A program made the translations under genes and the position numbers. From Methylococcaceae bacterium (GTDB taxonomy: Bacteria > Pseudomonadota > Gammaproteobacteria > Methylococcales > Methylomonadaceae), in assembly GCA_021647585.1 (NCBI GenBank), contig JAKIUK010000091.1, positions 1 to 13,983 of the forward strand: a stretch of 13,983 nucleotides of DNA, written 5' to 3'. The number at the start of each line of letters is the position of its first letter. Positions within the stretch are counted from its first letter, which is position 1. The notes below the pieces were generated by a model. That model ran no database searches and was not told where the DNA came from. It worked only from the letters and a program-made list of their open reading frames with translations. This document shows positions 1 through 8,645 of the stretch, one piece after another.

Positions 1-62
1 ACTTGCTGGGCGTTCATGGCATTTACGCCTAATTGCTGCGCCCAGGATGTTGAAATTCTCAT
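1..62 (-). CDS. flgL: FlgL, hook-associated protein 3 (N-terminal 20 codons only)
   Basis: Partial gene running off the left edge. Translation from the ATG at 62-60 begins MRISTSWAQQLGVNAMNAQQ, which has the MRIST opening typical of FlgL, the protein that joins hook to filament together with FlgK. The SD is GGAG (70-73), overlapping the flgK TAG stop at 73-75, so the two genes are 10 bases apart and probably translationally coupled. The position right after flgK is the usual one for flgL. Only the start of the N-terminal D0 helix is visible, so the identity rests on this short match plus gene order. Confidence 0.85.
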   Translation of the reverse strand, partial: MRISTSWAQQLGVNAMNAQQ

Positions 63-72
63 TAACTTACTC

Positions 73-1809
73 CTAGTTTATTGCACCCAGTAAAGAATCG
101 AATAATGTACTACTCACTGTAATCATTTGTGCAGCTGCCTGATATGATTGTTGAAACTTGATTAGGTTAGCCGCTTCCTCATCCAGATTTACACCGGACA
201 CATTACCCCAGGATTCTTTCGCATTATTCAACAAGGTTTCTTGCGCAGCTGTTGCTACTTTTGCCGCACTGGTTAACACCCCAACTTCTGATACCACTAA
301 ACCATATGCATCTTGATATGAAGCGGTTCCTCCTAACATACCCAGATTATTTTCCAGAGCCGCTAAAGCCAGACCATTTCTGTTATCTCCAGGCATAGGG
401 CCATTAATCACATAGCTATTGCCGGCACTATCAATCCCTTCATTGGTAGCCAGGGCAAGTTCTCTTGGATCCGTTACATTTAATGCCATAGAACTTGCTG
501 CAGAATATGTAGGCCGAATTAAAAATGTATCTCCCACGTTTGCCAAGCCACTAAAACCAATATTAATACCTGGTAACTCATCGCCCGTATTACTGGGAAC
601 AAGAAAGTTCAAAGGGTCTGGAGCGGTAGATTCAGATAAGTCGAAAAAGGTATTATCAGATAAACGAGTTAACCGATACGTATTTGGCCCAGTCCCTGTC
701 AGTTCAAGCTGATAATCACTAAAATCTATATTTGGAATATTATTTTTATCAAATGTCGCCGTTAATACCATCGCCCCCGTATTCTTTGAACTATCTATCA
801 CTGGAATAGAATCTATTCCCGAAAAGAATTTTGTCCCGGCATTTCCATCCAGGTCATATCCAGACTCATGTATAGCATTAAATTCCATTGCAATACTGGC
901 AGCAACACTGCCTAGTCTTTGCTGGGCCGGATCTAATATTTCATCTCTGAATCTTAGTGTTCCCGCCAAGGCCCCTCCCGTCATTTCATTAGTGACTATA
1001 ATTGTATTTCCATTAGATGATTTAAGACCAATATCAAACTTGGTAGGATCCAGCTCCGATCTTTGAGTCACGACTGCATTGGCTATTGTATCAACGACCA
1101 ATACCTGTCCTTTACCCATAAATACATTCACCATATTACTGTTACTGGGCACTACAGAAATATCTACAAGTTCAGCCAGTTGATTTAACACCGTATCCCT
1201 TTTATCCAACAAATCATTCGGTTGTTGGTCGCCATTAGCCCGCCCCTGCTCGCTAGCAATTCTTACATTTAAATCTGCGATGGCTGTAGCAAAAGCGCTA
1301 ATCTGATCCGTCATAACCCCCATATCTTCATTGACTTGATCGCGTATCTGCTCAAACCGACCATTCATGGTCTCAAATCGACTGGTTAGAATATCACTTT
1401 CTGATAATAGTACTTGTCTTGCAGGTATAGATGAAGGATCATTAGCTGCTTCATTCACCGCATTAAAAAAGTTTTTAATCGCAGGTTCCATTCCTACGCT
1501 AGGATCAGCCAGAATATCATCAACCTGAGTTGCAAATTGACTGTATTTGTCTACATCACCAAAAGCCGCCGTACTCGAACGTAATTGCCCTGTAATAAAC
1601 TGATCATAACTACGCGTAATATTGGTAATCGATACGCCATTTCCCAGAAAACCTACACCAATCAATTGCTCTGGTTGCGCCGCTAGTTGCACACGTTGAC
1701 GACTATAGCCTTCCGTATTTACATTGGAAATATTATGACTTGTAGTTTCCAATGAACGCTGGAAGGCTGCAAGCCCTGTTATCGCTGTTCCTAAAAGACC
1801 ACTTGCCAT
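73..1809 (-). CDS. flgK: FlgK, hook-associated protein 1
   Basis: Structural protein of the hook-filament junction, secreted through the flagellar export apparatus and assembled on the distal end of the hook before FlgL. The 578-residue product starts MASGLLGTAITGLAAFQRSL and carries the rod/hook-family N-terminal motif HNISNVNTEGYSRQRV at about residues 25-40. It ends in the matching C-terminal helix (NLIKFQQSYQAAAQMI, then LFDSLLGAIN), the pair that forms domain D0. The central region is variable, as in the family. Length is within the normal FlgK range. The start is fixed by an AGGAG site a few bases upstream of the ATG. It lies 10 bases after flgJ, and no promoter of its own is evident in the gap, so it is likely co-transcribed from flgB. 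Confidence 0.96.
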   Translation of the reverse strand: MASGLLGTAITGLAAFQRSLETTSHNISNVNTEGYSRQRVQLAAQPEQLIGVGFLGNGVSITNITRSYDQFITGQLRSSTAAFGDVDKYSQFATQVDDILADPSVGMEPAIKNFFNAVNEAANDPSSIPARQVLLSESDILTSRFETMNGRFEQIRDQVNEDMGVMTDQISAFATAIADLNVRIASEQGRANGDQQPNDLLDKRDTVLNQLAELVDISVVPSNSNMVNVFMGKGQVLVVDTIANAVVTQRSELDPTKFDIGLKSSNGNTIIVTNEMTGGALAGTLRFRDEILDPAQQRLGSVAASIAMEFNAIHESGYDLDGNAGTKFFSGIDSIPVIDSSKNTGAMVLTATFDKNNIPNIDFSDYQLELTGTGPNTYRLTRLSDNTFFDLSESTAPDPLNFLVPSNTGDELPGINIGFSGLANVGDTFLIRPTYSAASSMALNVTDPRELALATNEGIDSAGNSYVINGPMPGDNRNGLALAALENNLGMLGGTASYQDAYGLVVSEVGVLTSAAKVATAAQETLLNNAKESWGNVSGVNLDEEAANLIKFQQSYQAAAQMITVSSTLFDSLLGAIN

Positions 1810-1819
1810 TTCTGTCTCC

Positions 1820-2779
1820 TTATAATTGTTCTAAAGTTGTGTCGCGTTTCATTGCAAGAACTTCTGCACCCTTAGCTGCAATTGCTTTACTTTGATAAAT
1901 TTTCATGACTTTATCCGCATAATCAGGATCGGTTGCATAACCTGCTTGCTGTAATTCATGCATATATCGTTCCGGTTTTTGTGCCATTTTTATGGCTGTT
2001 GCATATCGAGGGTTGGTTTTTATAAAATTCACATAATCATCAAAACTTTCCTGATATGAATCATAAGACCTAAAACCTGCTATTTCTTTTTTTGCAATAC
2101 CCGCGTTATATTCCAAAGTTGCTACTTTTGTTTGCGGACCATGCCATGCTCTATCGGCTTTAATATTAAATAAATTATGGCTACTGCTGCCGTCATCCGC
2201 TTTAATGACTGATTTCCCCCACCCTGTTTCTAACGCAGCCTGGGACAATAAAACATTGGCATCCACCCCCAGTTTTTTTGCTGCTTTCTCAGCATAAGGG
2301 CGTAATTGATTTACGAAATCTTCAGTTGAATGTATATACGAATCTATGCTCTGTTGTACCTTTTCTAAGACCTCAATACTCTTATCTTGTTGAGGTTTGG
2401 CAACTTTAATTGAGGTATTTCTAATCAAAACCTGTCTTTGATAATCCCCAATTTTTTGGTCTTGTAACACAGCGTCTGATTGATCAGGACTTAACTGTTT
2501 TGCAATGACATCAGCTAAACCTAAACCATGTTCCCCGGATAACTGTATTGATAACTGCTGATCATACATATCCCTGTAGAAATCACTTTGACTACTATCA
2601 AAAATACCTTCAGCTAATTTAGCTTTTCGCATGCTTTTCAACATCATCCCTACAAAAACAGATTCAAACTGCTTGGCAACCTCTTTAATAGCCTCAGGTG
2701 TTTTATTTTTAGCCTCATTTTTTAATTTGGCTAAACCATTCAAATCGGTATAAATATCGGCATTTTGTACGTTTAACAT
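1820..2779 (-). CDS. flgJ: FlgJ, rod-capping protein with peptidoglycan hydrolase domain
   Basis: Bifunctional periplasmic protein of 319 residues. The N-terminal part (about 1-100; EVAKQFESVFVGMMLKSMRKA at 33-53) is the rod-cap domain that helps assemble the rod. The C-terminal part (about 150-300) is a glucosaminidase-type hydrolase that opens peptidoglycan for the rod. The sequence LLSQAALETGWGKS (177-190) contains the expected catalytic Glu184, the same number as the known Salmonella FlgJ residue. HNLFNIKA (201-208), TLEY with Glu223, and YATDPDYADK (281-290) are further family landmarks. There is no signal peptide, as expected for a flagellar type III substrate. The SD before the ATG is weak (AGGT repeats only). 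The flgI stop is 13 bases upstream. It is the full two-domain form found in beta- and gammaproteobacteria, not the cap-only version. Confidence 0.96.
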   Translation of the reverse strand: MLNVQNADIYTDLNGLAKLKNEAKNKTPEAIKEVAKQFESVFVGMMLKSMRKAKLAEGIFDSSQSDFYRDMYDQQLSIQLSGEHGLGLADVIAKQLSPDQSDAVLQDQKIGDYQRQVLIRNTSIKVAKPQQDKSIEVLEKVQQSIDSYIHSTEDFVNQLRPYAEKAAKKLGVDANVLLSQAALETGWGKSVIKADDGSSSHNLFNIKADRAWHGPQTKVATLEYNAGIAKKEIAGFRSYDSYQESFDDYVNFIKTNPRYATAIKMAQKPERYMHELQQAGYATDPDYADKVMKIYQSKAIAAKGAEVLAMKRDTTLEQL

Positions 2780-2792
2780 AACCTAAACCTAA

Positions 2793-3899
2793 TTAAATAA
2801 TAATAAGTTCAGCACGTAACGCACCGGCAGACTTTAATGCCTCAAGAATTGCGACCAGATCACTGGGACCGGCTCCCACCTTATTCACTGCTTTAACAAT
2901 TTGATCAAGCGTTACTCCAGGGTTAAATAGAAACATATGGTTACCATCCTTTCCTAAACCACCCTCTTCTACTTTAACTTCAGACTGGGGTATCACGGCA
3001 GTATTACCAGCGGCTAAAGCATTGGGCTGACTCACCGCATTATTCTCGCTAATGGTGACGGTTAAACTACCATGCGAAACTGCCGCAGGTTGAACACGTA
3101 CTTTGCCATTAATAACCACTGTGCCTGAGCGCGAATTAACAACTATTCGAGCAGGCGCATCATCTGGAGAAATATCTATATTTTCTAAGATAGAAGCAAA
3201 AGTTACCCGTTGAGAAGAATTCAGAGGCGCATTTACTTTTACCGAAGTTGAATCTAATGCTGTTGCAGTATCTGGACCTAATAGCTGGTTAATAGCCTCA
3301 ACCATTCGGTTTGCAGTTGTAAAGTCCGATTGATATAAATTAAACACGATCGCATTACCTTTGTTAAAAGGATTTGCTACACTGCGTTCTACCATTGCAC
3401 CATTTGGAATACGTCCTACGGCTGGGTTATTCACCGTTATTTTCGACCCATCCTGCCCGGAAGCACTTAATCCTCCAACCACCAGATTTCCCTGTGCTAC
3501 GGCATAAACTTTTCCATCCGCCCCTTTTAAAGGACTCATTAATAAAGAGCCTCCGCGCAAACTTTTAGCATCGCCAATAGAAGAAACTGTAACGTCAATC
3601 TTTTGGCCAGGTTTGGCAAACGCAGGCAATTCTGCATGTAAGGCAACAGCGGCAATATTTTTCGCTTTTGGATCTACGCCAGGCGGCAAAGTCAGGCCGA
3701 GTTTTGCCAGCATGCTACGCAAACTTTGTCCGGTAAATTTGGTTTTATCCCCGGATTTATTTAACCCAACGACCAGACCAAAACCCACTAACTGATTACT
3801 TCGTACACCGGCAATTGAGGCCAGATCTTTAATGCGCTCTGCATAACAAGGTTGCCAACTGAAGAGTAGCAATAAGGTAGTTAAAATAAAATGCTTCAT
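2793..3899 (-). CDS. flgI: FlgI, flagellar P-ring protein
   Basis: Forms the periplasmic P ring around the rod in the peptidoglycan layer. The chosen start at 3899 gives 368 residues beginning MKHFILTTLLLLFSWQPCYA, a clean Sec signal peptide with probable cleavage after CYA at residue 20, followed by ERIKDLASIAGVRSNQLVGFGLVVGL, a strongly conserved FlgI opening. A longer frame to an ATG at 3953 exists, but it would bury the signal peptide and overlap the end of flgH. The ATG at 3899 has an AGGAG site (3906-3910) at good spacing. The C-terminus (VGAGPSDLVAILEALKSAGAL then RAELIII) is also typical. The gap to flgH is 11 bases. FlgA, encoded on the other strand, is the expected chaperone for its polymerisation. 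Confidence 0.96.
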   Translation of the reverse strand: MKHFILTTLLLLFSWQPCYAERIKDLASIAGVRSNQLVGFGLVVGLNKSGDKTKFTGQSLRSMLAKLGLTLPPGVDPKAKNIAAVALHAELPAFAKPGQKIDVTVSSIGDAKSLRGGSLLMSPLKGADGKVYAVAQGNLVVGGLSASGQDGSKITVNNPAVGRIPNGAMVERSVANPFNKGNAIVFNLYQSDFTTANRMVEAINQLLGPDTATALDSTSVKVNAPLNSSQRVTFASILENIDISPDDAPARIVVNSRSGTVVINGKVRVQPAAVSHGSLTVTISENNAVSQPNALAAGNTAVIPQSEVKVEEGGLGKDGNHMFLFNPGVTLDQIVKAVNKVGAGPSDLVAILEALKSAGALRAELIII

Positions 3900-3910
3900 T
3901 GTAATCTCCT

Positions 3911-4585
3911 TTAAAAAGGAAAAATCGGACTTAGAAAGAACTTGGCAAACCATCCGACTTTACTGGAATCAGCAACAGACCCATCACCGGTATACATAAT
4001 GGTTGCATCAGCAACTTTACTAGATAGAATTGTATTTGCGGCATCAATATCTATGGTGCGGACAATACCTGACAAACGAATATATTCACTTCCATCGTTT
4101 AAAGTCACTCTTTTTTCTCCTCGAATCTTTAAGTTCCCATTCGGTAAAACTTCAACCACTGTGACACTAATATTCCCAGTTAAACTATTACTTTGGTTCG
4201 CCTGACCTTCTCCCAAAAATTCATGTTTGGATGCCAATGTCGCACTTAAATCTTTACCAAACAACAGCGAAGGATCAACCCCCATAATATTAGGCGCTGT
4301 TACTGATATTGAATTATCTTTTGAAGCATCTAAATCTGCTTTTTTCTTGGCTTTGGTATTTTCATCCAGTTTAATAGTCAATATATCACCCACCCGCTTC
4401 GCAGTATGATCCTCAAAAAGACGCATATCGTAACCGGATTGATAGATGGCTCCATTTGTCTGTTGCGGAGGACGTAAATCAACCGCTTGAGTAGGTGCAA
4501 AAGCAGGATCTCTTTTAGGTAGAACTTCGCATCCGATTAAGGAGGCCAGGACCATACTGATAACGACTATTTTTAGCATGTTCAT
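3911..4585 (-). CDS. flgH: FlgH, flagellar L-ring lipoprotein
   Basis: Outer-membrane L-ring subunit of the basal body. The 224-residue product opens with a lipoprotein signal peptide, a hydrophobic stretch ending in the lipobox LIGC with the lipidated Cys at residue 19. Downstream landmarks are YDMRLFEDHTAKRVGDILTI, the ENTKAKKKAD segment, and GNLKIRGEKRVTLNDGSEYIRLSG with VRTIDI, all characteristic of FlgH. Two in-frame ATGs lie close together (4585 and 4579). The only SD-like element is a weak GGGTGA just upstream, which could serve either, so the start is uncertain by two residues. It sits 12 bases after flgG and 11 bases before flgI. Confidence 0.96.
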   Translation of the reverse strand: MNMLKIVVISMVLASLIGCEVLPKRDPAFAPTQAVDLRPPQQTNGAIYQSGYDMRLFEDHTAKRVGDILTIKLDENTKAKKKADLDASKDNSISVTAPNIMGVDPSLLFGKDLSATLASKHEFLGEGQANQSNSLTGNISVTVVEVLPNGNLKIRGEKRVTLNDGSEYIRLSGIVRTIDIDAANTILSSKVADATIMYTGDGSVADSSKVGWFAKFFLSPIFPF

Positions 4586-4597
4586 AAATCACCCAGT

Positions 4598-5386
4598 TTA
4601 AAGTTGCTGAGTAACAAAAGATAACATTTCATCCGTCGTAGAAATGGCTTTTGAGTTCATTTCATAAGCCCTTTGGGTTTCTATCATGCTGACTAATTCT
4701 TCAACCACATTGACATTTGAGGTTTCCAGTGACCCTTGAAATATAGCGCCAAATTCATCCTCACCAGGTATTCCTATAACCGGTGCACCACTGGCAACTG
4801 TCTCGGAAAATAAATTCTCTCCTATGGGATTTAGGCCTGCTGGATTAATAAAATCAGCGGTTTGAATTTGTCCCAATTGCACTGAGGCAGCACTTCCCGG
4901 TTGTACCACAGAGACCGTACCATCACGACCGATAGAGATGCTTATGGCATCATTAGGTATCGTAATCGCCGGTTCTAATGTCAAGCCACCCGAAGTCACC
5001 ATTTGCCCGGTAGAGTCTAGCTTGAAAGATCCATCACGGGTATAGTTAATATCCCCATTTGGCATCAGTATTTGTATAAACCCCCGACCGCTAATAGCAA
5101 CATCCAGAGAGTTTTCTGTTTGCTGTAAATTGCCTTGAGTATGTAGTTTTTCTGTTGCTACCGTCCTAACACCTGTTCCCAACTGTAGACCGGTAGGTAA
5201 TTCGGTATCCTGAGTTGACTGCGCGCCCGCCTGTCGAATGTTTTGATATATCAAATCTTCAAAAATCGCTCTGGATTTTTTATAACCTGTGGTATTTACG
5301 TTAGCCAGGTTATTTGCAATAACCGCCATTCTTGTTTGTTGGGCATCTAAACCAGACTTGGCCACCCATAATGCTCTTTCAGTCAT
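4598..5386 (-). CDS. flgG: FlgG, distal rod protein
   Basis: Major subunit of the distal rod, exported by the flagellar type III system. It has 262 residues, the usual length. The N-terminus MTERALWVAKSGLDAQQTRM leads into the rod motif NNLANVNTTGYKKSRAIFEDL (about 25-45). The C-terminus carries the paired helix NVNVVEELVSMIETQRAYEM followed by NSKAISTTDEML. The start is supported by an AGGAG site at 5393-5397. A 51-base gap separates it from flgF and holds a perfect 14-base palindrome, described separately. Confidence 0.97.
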   Translation of the reverse strand: MTERALWVAKSGLDAQQTRMAVIANNLANVNTTGYKKSRAIFEDLIYQNIRQAGAQSTQDTELPTGLQLGTGVRTVATEKLHTQGNLQQTENSLDVAISGRGFIQILMPNGDINYTRDGSFKLDSTGQMVTSGGLTLEPAITIPNDAISISIGRDGTVSVVQPGSAASVQLGQIQTADFINPAGLNPIGENLFSETVASGAPVIGIPGEDEFGAIFQGSLETSNVNVVEELVSMIETQRAYEMNSKAISTTDEMLSFVTQQL

Positions 5387-5402
5387 AACAATCTCCTAAT
5401 AT

Positions 5403-5416
5403 GACAATTAATTGTC
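5403..5416. repeat. 14-bp perfect palindrome between flgF and flgG
   Basis: GACAATTAATTGTC reads the same on both strands and sits just upstream of the flgG SD (5393-5397). As DNA it could be a protein site. As RNA it could form a 5-bp hairpin with a TTAA loop next to the ribosome site. It resembles but does not match the FleQ box of Pseudomonas. Its function is unknown. Confidence 0.4.
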
Positions 5417-5437
5417 TTACTAGAATTTAAGCATTTT

Positions 5438-6178
5438 TTATGCCATTTGCATTAACTTCGCACTCACACCTGAATTATCATCGGCATTTTTCATGACTTT
5501 GGTTTGCAATTCAAAGTTTCTGGCTAATTCAATCATATCAACCAATGCCGAAACTGCATTCACATTACTTCCTTCCAAAACACCCTGGACCATTGTGACA
5601 TCAGCACTAGCAGCCAATTCACTGCCATCTTTGGTATAAATCAAGCCATCATTATGTTTCTCCAGATTACTTAATTCTGGCTTGACCATTTTAATTCGAT
5701 CAATAATCGCCAATGTACTTGCATTTTCACCTAAAGGGATAATACTGATGGTTCCATCCATACCTATGTCTATTTTTTCTGCCGGTGGAATGGTAATAGG
5801 TCCATCATCGCCAAATATAGCCCTCCCATTACCCGTTTCCAGACGACCTTGCGGCGTTATTGATAAATCTCCCGATCGAGTATACGCTTCCTTGCCATTT
5901 TCACCCTCTATGGCAAACCAGCCTTCTCCTTTAATAGCAACATCCAGATCATTCCCGGTAGTCTGCAATGGCCCCATACTTAAATCAGAGCCAGGGCGTT
6001 CAGTCATTGCATAAACCCGGGTAGGATAACCTGGACCAAATACAGGCATAGAACGAAACTGCTCAAAATCAGATTTAAACCCTGTGGTTTGAGTATTTGC
6101 CAAATTATTGGCATTTGAAGTTTGAGCCAGCAATGTTTGCTTAGCTCCGCTCATGGCGATATATAAACTACGGTCCAT
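5438..6178 (-). CDS. flgF: FlgF, proximal rod protein
   Basis: Proximal rod subunit of 246 residues. The start at 6178 gives MDRSLYIAMSGAKQTLLAQ, the standard FlgF opening, then NNLANTQTTGFKSDFEQFR (about 24-42). GNDLDVAIKGEGWFAIE follows, and the C-terminal VLEGSNVNAVSALVDMIELAR pairs with the N-terminal helix. The frame stays open to a TTG at 6193, but the GGGGG run between that TTG and the ATG is the probable SD for the ATG. The gap to flgE is 40 bases and holds small alternative stem sequences. No separate sigma-54 promoter is visible there, unlike P. aeruginosa, where flgF starts its own operon. Confidence 0.96.
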   Translation of the reverse strand: MDRSLYIAMSGAKQTLLAQTSNANNLANTQTTGFKSDFEQFRSMPVFGPGYPTRVYAMTERPGSDLSMGPLQTTGNDLDVAIKGEGWFAIEGENGKEAYTRSGDLSITPQGRLETGNGRAIFGDDGPITIPPAEKIDIGMDGTISIIPLGENASTLAIIDRIKMVKPELSNLEKHNDGLIYTKDGSELAASADVTMVQGVLEGSNVNAVSALVDMIELARNFELQTKVMKNADDNSGVSAKLMQMA

Positions 6179-6218
6179 AATGGTTACCCCCAATCAGTAT
6201 CTAACTCAATTCTCGAAT

Positions 6219-7529
6219 CTAAACATTGAGAATAGTTTGTGTAATTTCTTTTTCAGTGGTGATCGTTTTTGCATTAGCTTGATATGCCTGCTGTGCAATA
6301 ATTAAATTCACTAACTGTGCTGACAAGTCAACATTTGAACTTTCCAGTGCTGCTGAGTTAATACTACCAAAATTATTTGATCCAGCTGTTCCAAAAATAG
6401 CAGGACCAGAACCGGCACTTTCCTGCCAATTGGTATCACCTATTTTTGACAACGCCTGATTACTGGCAAACCTTGCTAAAGCAACCTGTCCGATAGGCTT
6501 AACCCCCCCATTACTAAACCTTGCGATCACTGCACCGGTATCATCAATATCTATACCCGTTAAATTACCGGCAGGTAATCCATTTTGTTGCAAATCATTA
6601 ATACTAAAAATAGAACTGAATTGAGTTGAGTTCACATAATCCAATTTAAAAGACAATGGTTCAACATTTAGATTCGGGTCAACCTGAGAAAGGTCAATGG
6701 TACCAATTGATTTTGAAGTCTGTCCGGCAACATCATAAAAATCCAGTTTCCCGGCACTGGTAAATTGCATTGGAGTCGCTGTTGGTACCACACCAATCGC
6801 TGCTACCGTGGCTGCTGTAGCTGGTGCTATCGCCGGTGAAATACCTCGATCATCCAGATAAAGAAAGGTATCCCATTGGTTTGCACCGGTCTTAACAAAA
6901 TAGGTTGTGGCAATATGTGAATTTCCTTGAGAATTAAATACAGTCATCGAAGTTGTTGCATTAAATGTATTTGAATTTGTAGGATCAAGGGGAGTTGCTG
7001 TTGGAATAACCTCTCTTGAATCTAGATTTATTACTGTAGATGCATCTGTTGTAGCCGAGGGTAATCCTTGTGAAGTATCTATAACCAAGGGTGTAAAAAC
7101 CCCCTGACTAAAACCATCGCTGAGTTTATCACCATTAGGTCGGTAACCCATTAAAAAATCGCCCTGGTCAGTCACAATGTTTCCGTCTTTATCTAACTGA
7201 AAAGCCCCGTTTCTAGTAAAAGTTGTCGGCTGACTTGCATTAGCATCAGCCGAAAGCGTATAAAAACCATTACCGCTGATTGCCAAATCCAGACTATTTT
7301 GAGTAAACTCAATATTCCCCTGATTAAATTGCTGGGCAACTTCAGTCACACGCACGCCTGCTCCAGGCTGCGTTGAACTGACCCCACCCAGACTGGTTGC
7401 ATAGACATCGGCAAATTCAGCCCTGGACTCCTTGAATCCAATAGTATTGACATTCGCAATATTATTACCTGTTACCTGTAAATCGACTGTTGCAGCTCCC
7501 AAGCCGCTTAACGCTGTTGCAAAACCCAT
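6219..7529 (-). CDS. flgE: FlgE, flagellar hook protein
   Basis: Subunit of the hook, the universal joint outside the cell. It has 436 residues with the N-terminal helix MGFATALSGLGAATVDL, the motif GNNIANVNTIGFKESRAEF (21-39), NSLDLAISGNGFY (78-90), and the C-terminal ALESSNVDLSAQLVNLIIAQ then QAYQANAKTITTEKEI (394-429). The middle is variable and includes an Ala/Thr/Pro-rich segment at about 232-253, with PTATP occurring twice (176-180 and 249-253). The AGGAG site 7 bases before the ATG fixes the start. FlgD, the hook cap, is encoded 19 bases upstream. Confidence 0.97.
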   Translation of the reverse strand: MGFATALSGLGAATVDLQVTGNNIANVNTIGFKESRAEFADVYATSLGGVSSTQPGAGVRVTEVAQQFNQGNIEFTQNSLDLAISGNGFYTLSADANASQPTTFTRNGAFQLDKDGNIVTDQGDFLMGYRPNGDKLSDGFSQGVFTPLVIDTSQGLPSATTDASTVINLDSREVIPTATPLDPTNSNTFNATTSMTVFNSQGNSHIATTYFVKTGANQWDTFLYLDDRGISPAIAPATAATVAAIGVVPTATPMQFTSAGKLDFYDVAGQTSKSIGTIDLSQVDPNLNVEPLSFKLDYVNSTQFSSIFSINDLQQNGLPAGNLTGIDIDDTGAVIARFSNGGVKPIGQVALARFASNQALSKIGDTNWQESAGSGPAIFGTAGSNNFGSINSAALESSNVDLSAQLVNLIIAQQAYQANAKTITTEKEITQTILNV

Positions 7530-7548
7530 GATAACTCTCCTGTAAAAA

Positions 7549-8217
7549 CTAAAATATTTTCTTAACCTGGTTAAAATTCACTTCACCCAATCCTGCTAAT
7601 GAAAGTGTCACACCTGCGCTCCCCTTGCCTAACGCCACACTTTCAACACCTGCATTAACAAACGTTTCTAGCACCGTATTGAAACCATCAATTTCCGCTT
7701 CTGCCCTGATTTTATAAACCCCAGGATCCGTATAGGTGCCATCATCCAATAATCCATCCCATTCAAAAGCCACTTGTCCTTCTGTCTGGTTACCTAAATG
7801 TAATGTTTTCACTACGGTCCCATTGGAATCCATAAACTCCACACGTAAATCATTTGTTCTACCGCTTAACGCGATTTCACCGGATAATGAGTCATTTAAT
7901 GACATCAATCCCTCATTGGATGGTATTAATACAGACTGACCAACCAGTGTTGCTGCCTGTAAAGCTTGGCCAGAAGTAATCGAGTTAGCAAATTCGGTAA
8001 ACGATGTATTTAATTCACCAATACCTTCTACAGTACTGAATTGTGCCATTTGAGCTAAAAAATCACCGTTTTCCATGGGGTTAGTTGGGTCTTGATGGGT
8101 CAATTGCGTGGTCATTAACTCTAAAAAAGCGTCCTGCCCTAATTCCTGTTTTTTAGGGTTGGCTGTTCCAGCAGCAGTTAATCCTAATTGATCTATAGTA
8201 TCTAAACTTATCGCCAT
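7549..8217 (-). CDS. flgD: FlgD, hook-capping scaffold protein
   Basis: Scaffold that caps the growing hook and is discarded before FlgK assembles. It has 222 residues. The N-terminal signature QDAFLELMTTQLTHQDPTNP (28-47), followed by MEN and FLAQMAQFSTVEG (53-65), is diagnostic for the FlgD N-domain. The C-terminal half (about 85-220) has the FlgD Ig/tudor-type pattern, with VFEFMDSNG-like and FEWDGLLDDGTY elements around 125-152. A GGAG site lies upstream of the ATG, and flgC ends 9 bases before it. Nothing unusual was seen. Confidence 0.96.
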   Translation of the reverse strand: MAISLDTIDQLGLTAAGTANPKKQELGQDAFLELMTTQLTHQDPTNPMENGDFLAQMAQFSTVEGIGELNTSFTEFANSITSGQALQAATLVGQSVLIPSNEGLMSLNDSLSGEIALSGRTNDLRVEFMDSNGTVVKTLHLGNQTEGQVAFEWDGLLDDGTYTDPGVYKIRAEAEIDGFNTVLETFVNAGVESVALGKGSAGVTLSLAGLGEVNFNQVKKIF

Positions 8218-8226
8218 GATTTTCTC

Positions 8227-8643
8227 CTATTGCCCCATTTTCAAAGTTTGTAACATTAACTGCTTGGCAGTATTTAACACTTCAACATTATTTTGATATG
8301 ATCGAGATGCCGACATCATATTAGCCATCTCTTCAACCGTATTAACATTAGGCTTAAAAATATAACCATTATTATCTGCCATAGGATGATTTGGAGCATA
8401 TTCCATCACTGCTGGGGCCTCACTTTCTACCACACCTAAAACATTGACCTTACTTGCCGCTTCATTCTTGTTCATCACACTTTTAAGTTCTGCCGCAAAC
8501 ACGGGTTGTCTGGATTTATAGACTTCGTCAATACTGCTACTCACACTATTGGCATTCGAAATGTTACTGGCAACCAAATTAAGCCTAAGTGACTGTGCAT
8601 TCATGCCGCTACCGGCTATATCAAATATATTCATGGATGGCAT
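8227..8643 (-). CDS. flgC: FlgC, proximal rod protein
   Basis: Rod subunit of 138 residues. It shows MNIFDIAGSGMNAQSLRLN, then NISNANSVSSSIDEVYKSRQPVF near the N-terminus. The central FlgC signature YAPNHPMADNNGYIFKPNVN is followed by TVEEMANMMSASRSYQNNVE. Two in-frame ATGs are available (8643 and 8634). AGGAG lies 7 bases upstream of the first, so the first is preferred, giving the extra residues MPS. It begins only 2 bases after the flgB stop, which suggests translational coupling. Residues near 32-37 read NSVSSS where many family members have NTxTxxG, a minor divergence. Confidence 0.96.
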   Translation of the reverse strand: MPSMNIFDIAGSGMNAQSLRLNLVASNISNANSVSSSIDEVYKSRQPVFAAELKSVMNKNEAASKVNVLGVVESEAPAVMEYAPNHPMADNNGYIFKPNVNTVEEMANMMSASRSYQNNVEVLNTAKQLMLQTLKMGQ

Positions 8644-8645
8644 AA

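Noticed and set aside
3900..3953. Longer FlgI with 18 extra N-terminal residues
   Set aside because: It would place the signal peptide internally and overlap flgH. The ATG at 3899 has the proper SD and signal peptide.
6205..6233. CTCAAT/ATTGAG and ATTCTC/GAGAAT stems at the flgE-flgF junction as a terminator
   Set aside because: The two stems exclude each other, both are short with loops of 13 to 14 bases, and there is no T-tract. An operon break here is not supported.
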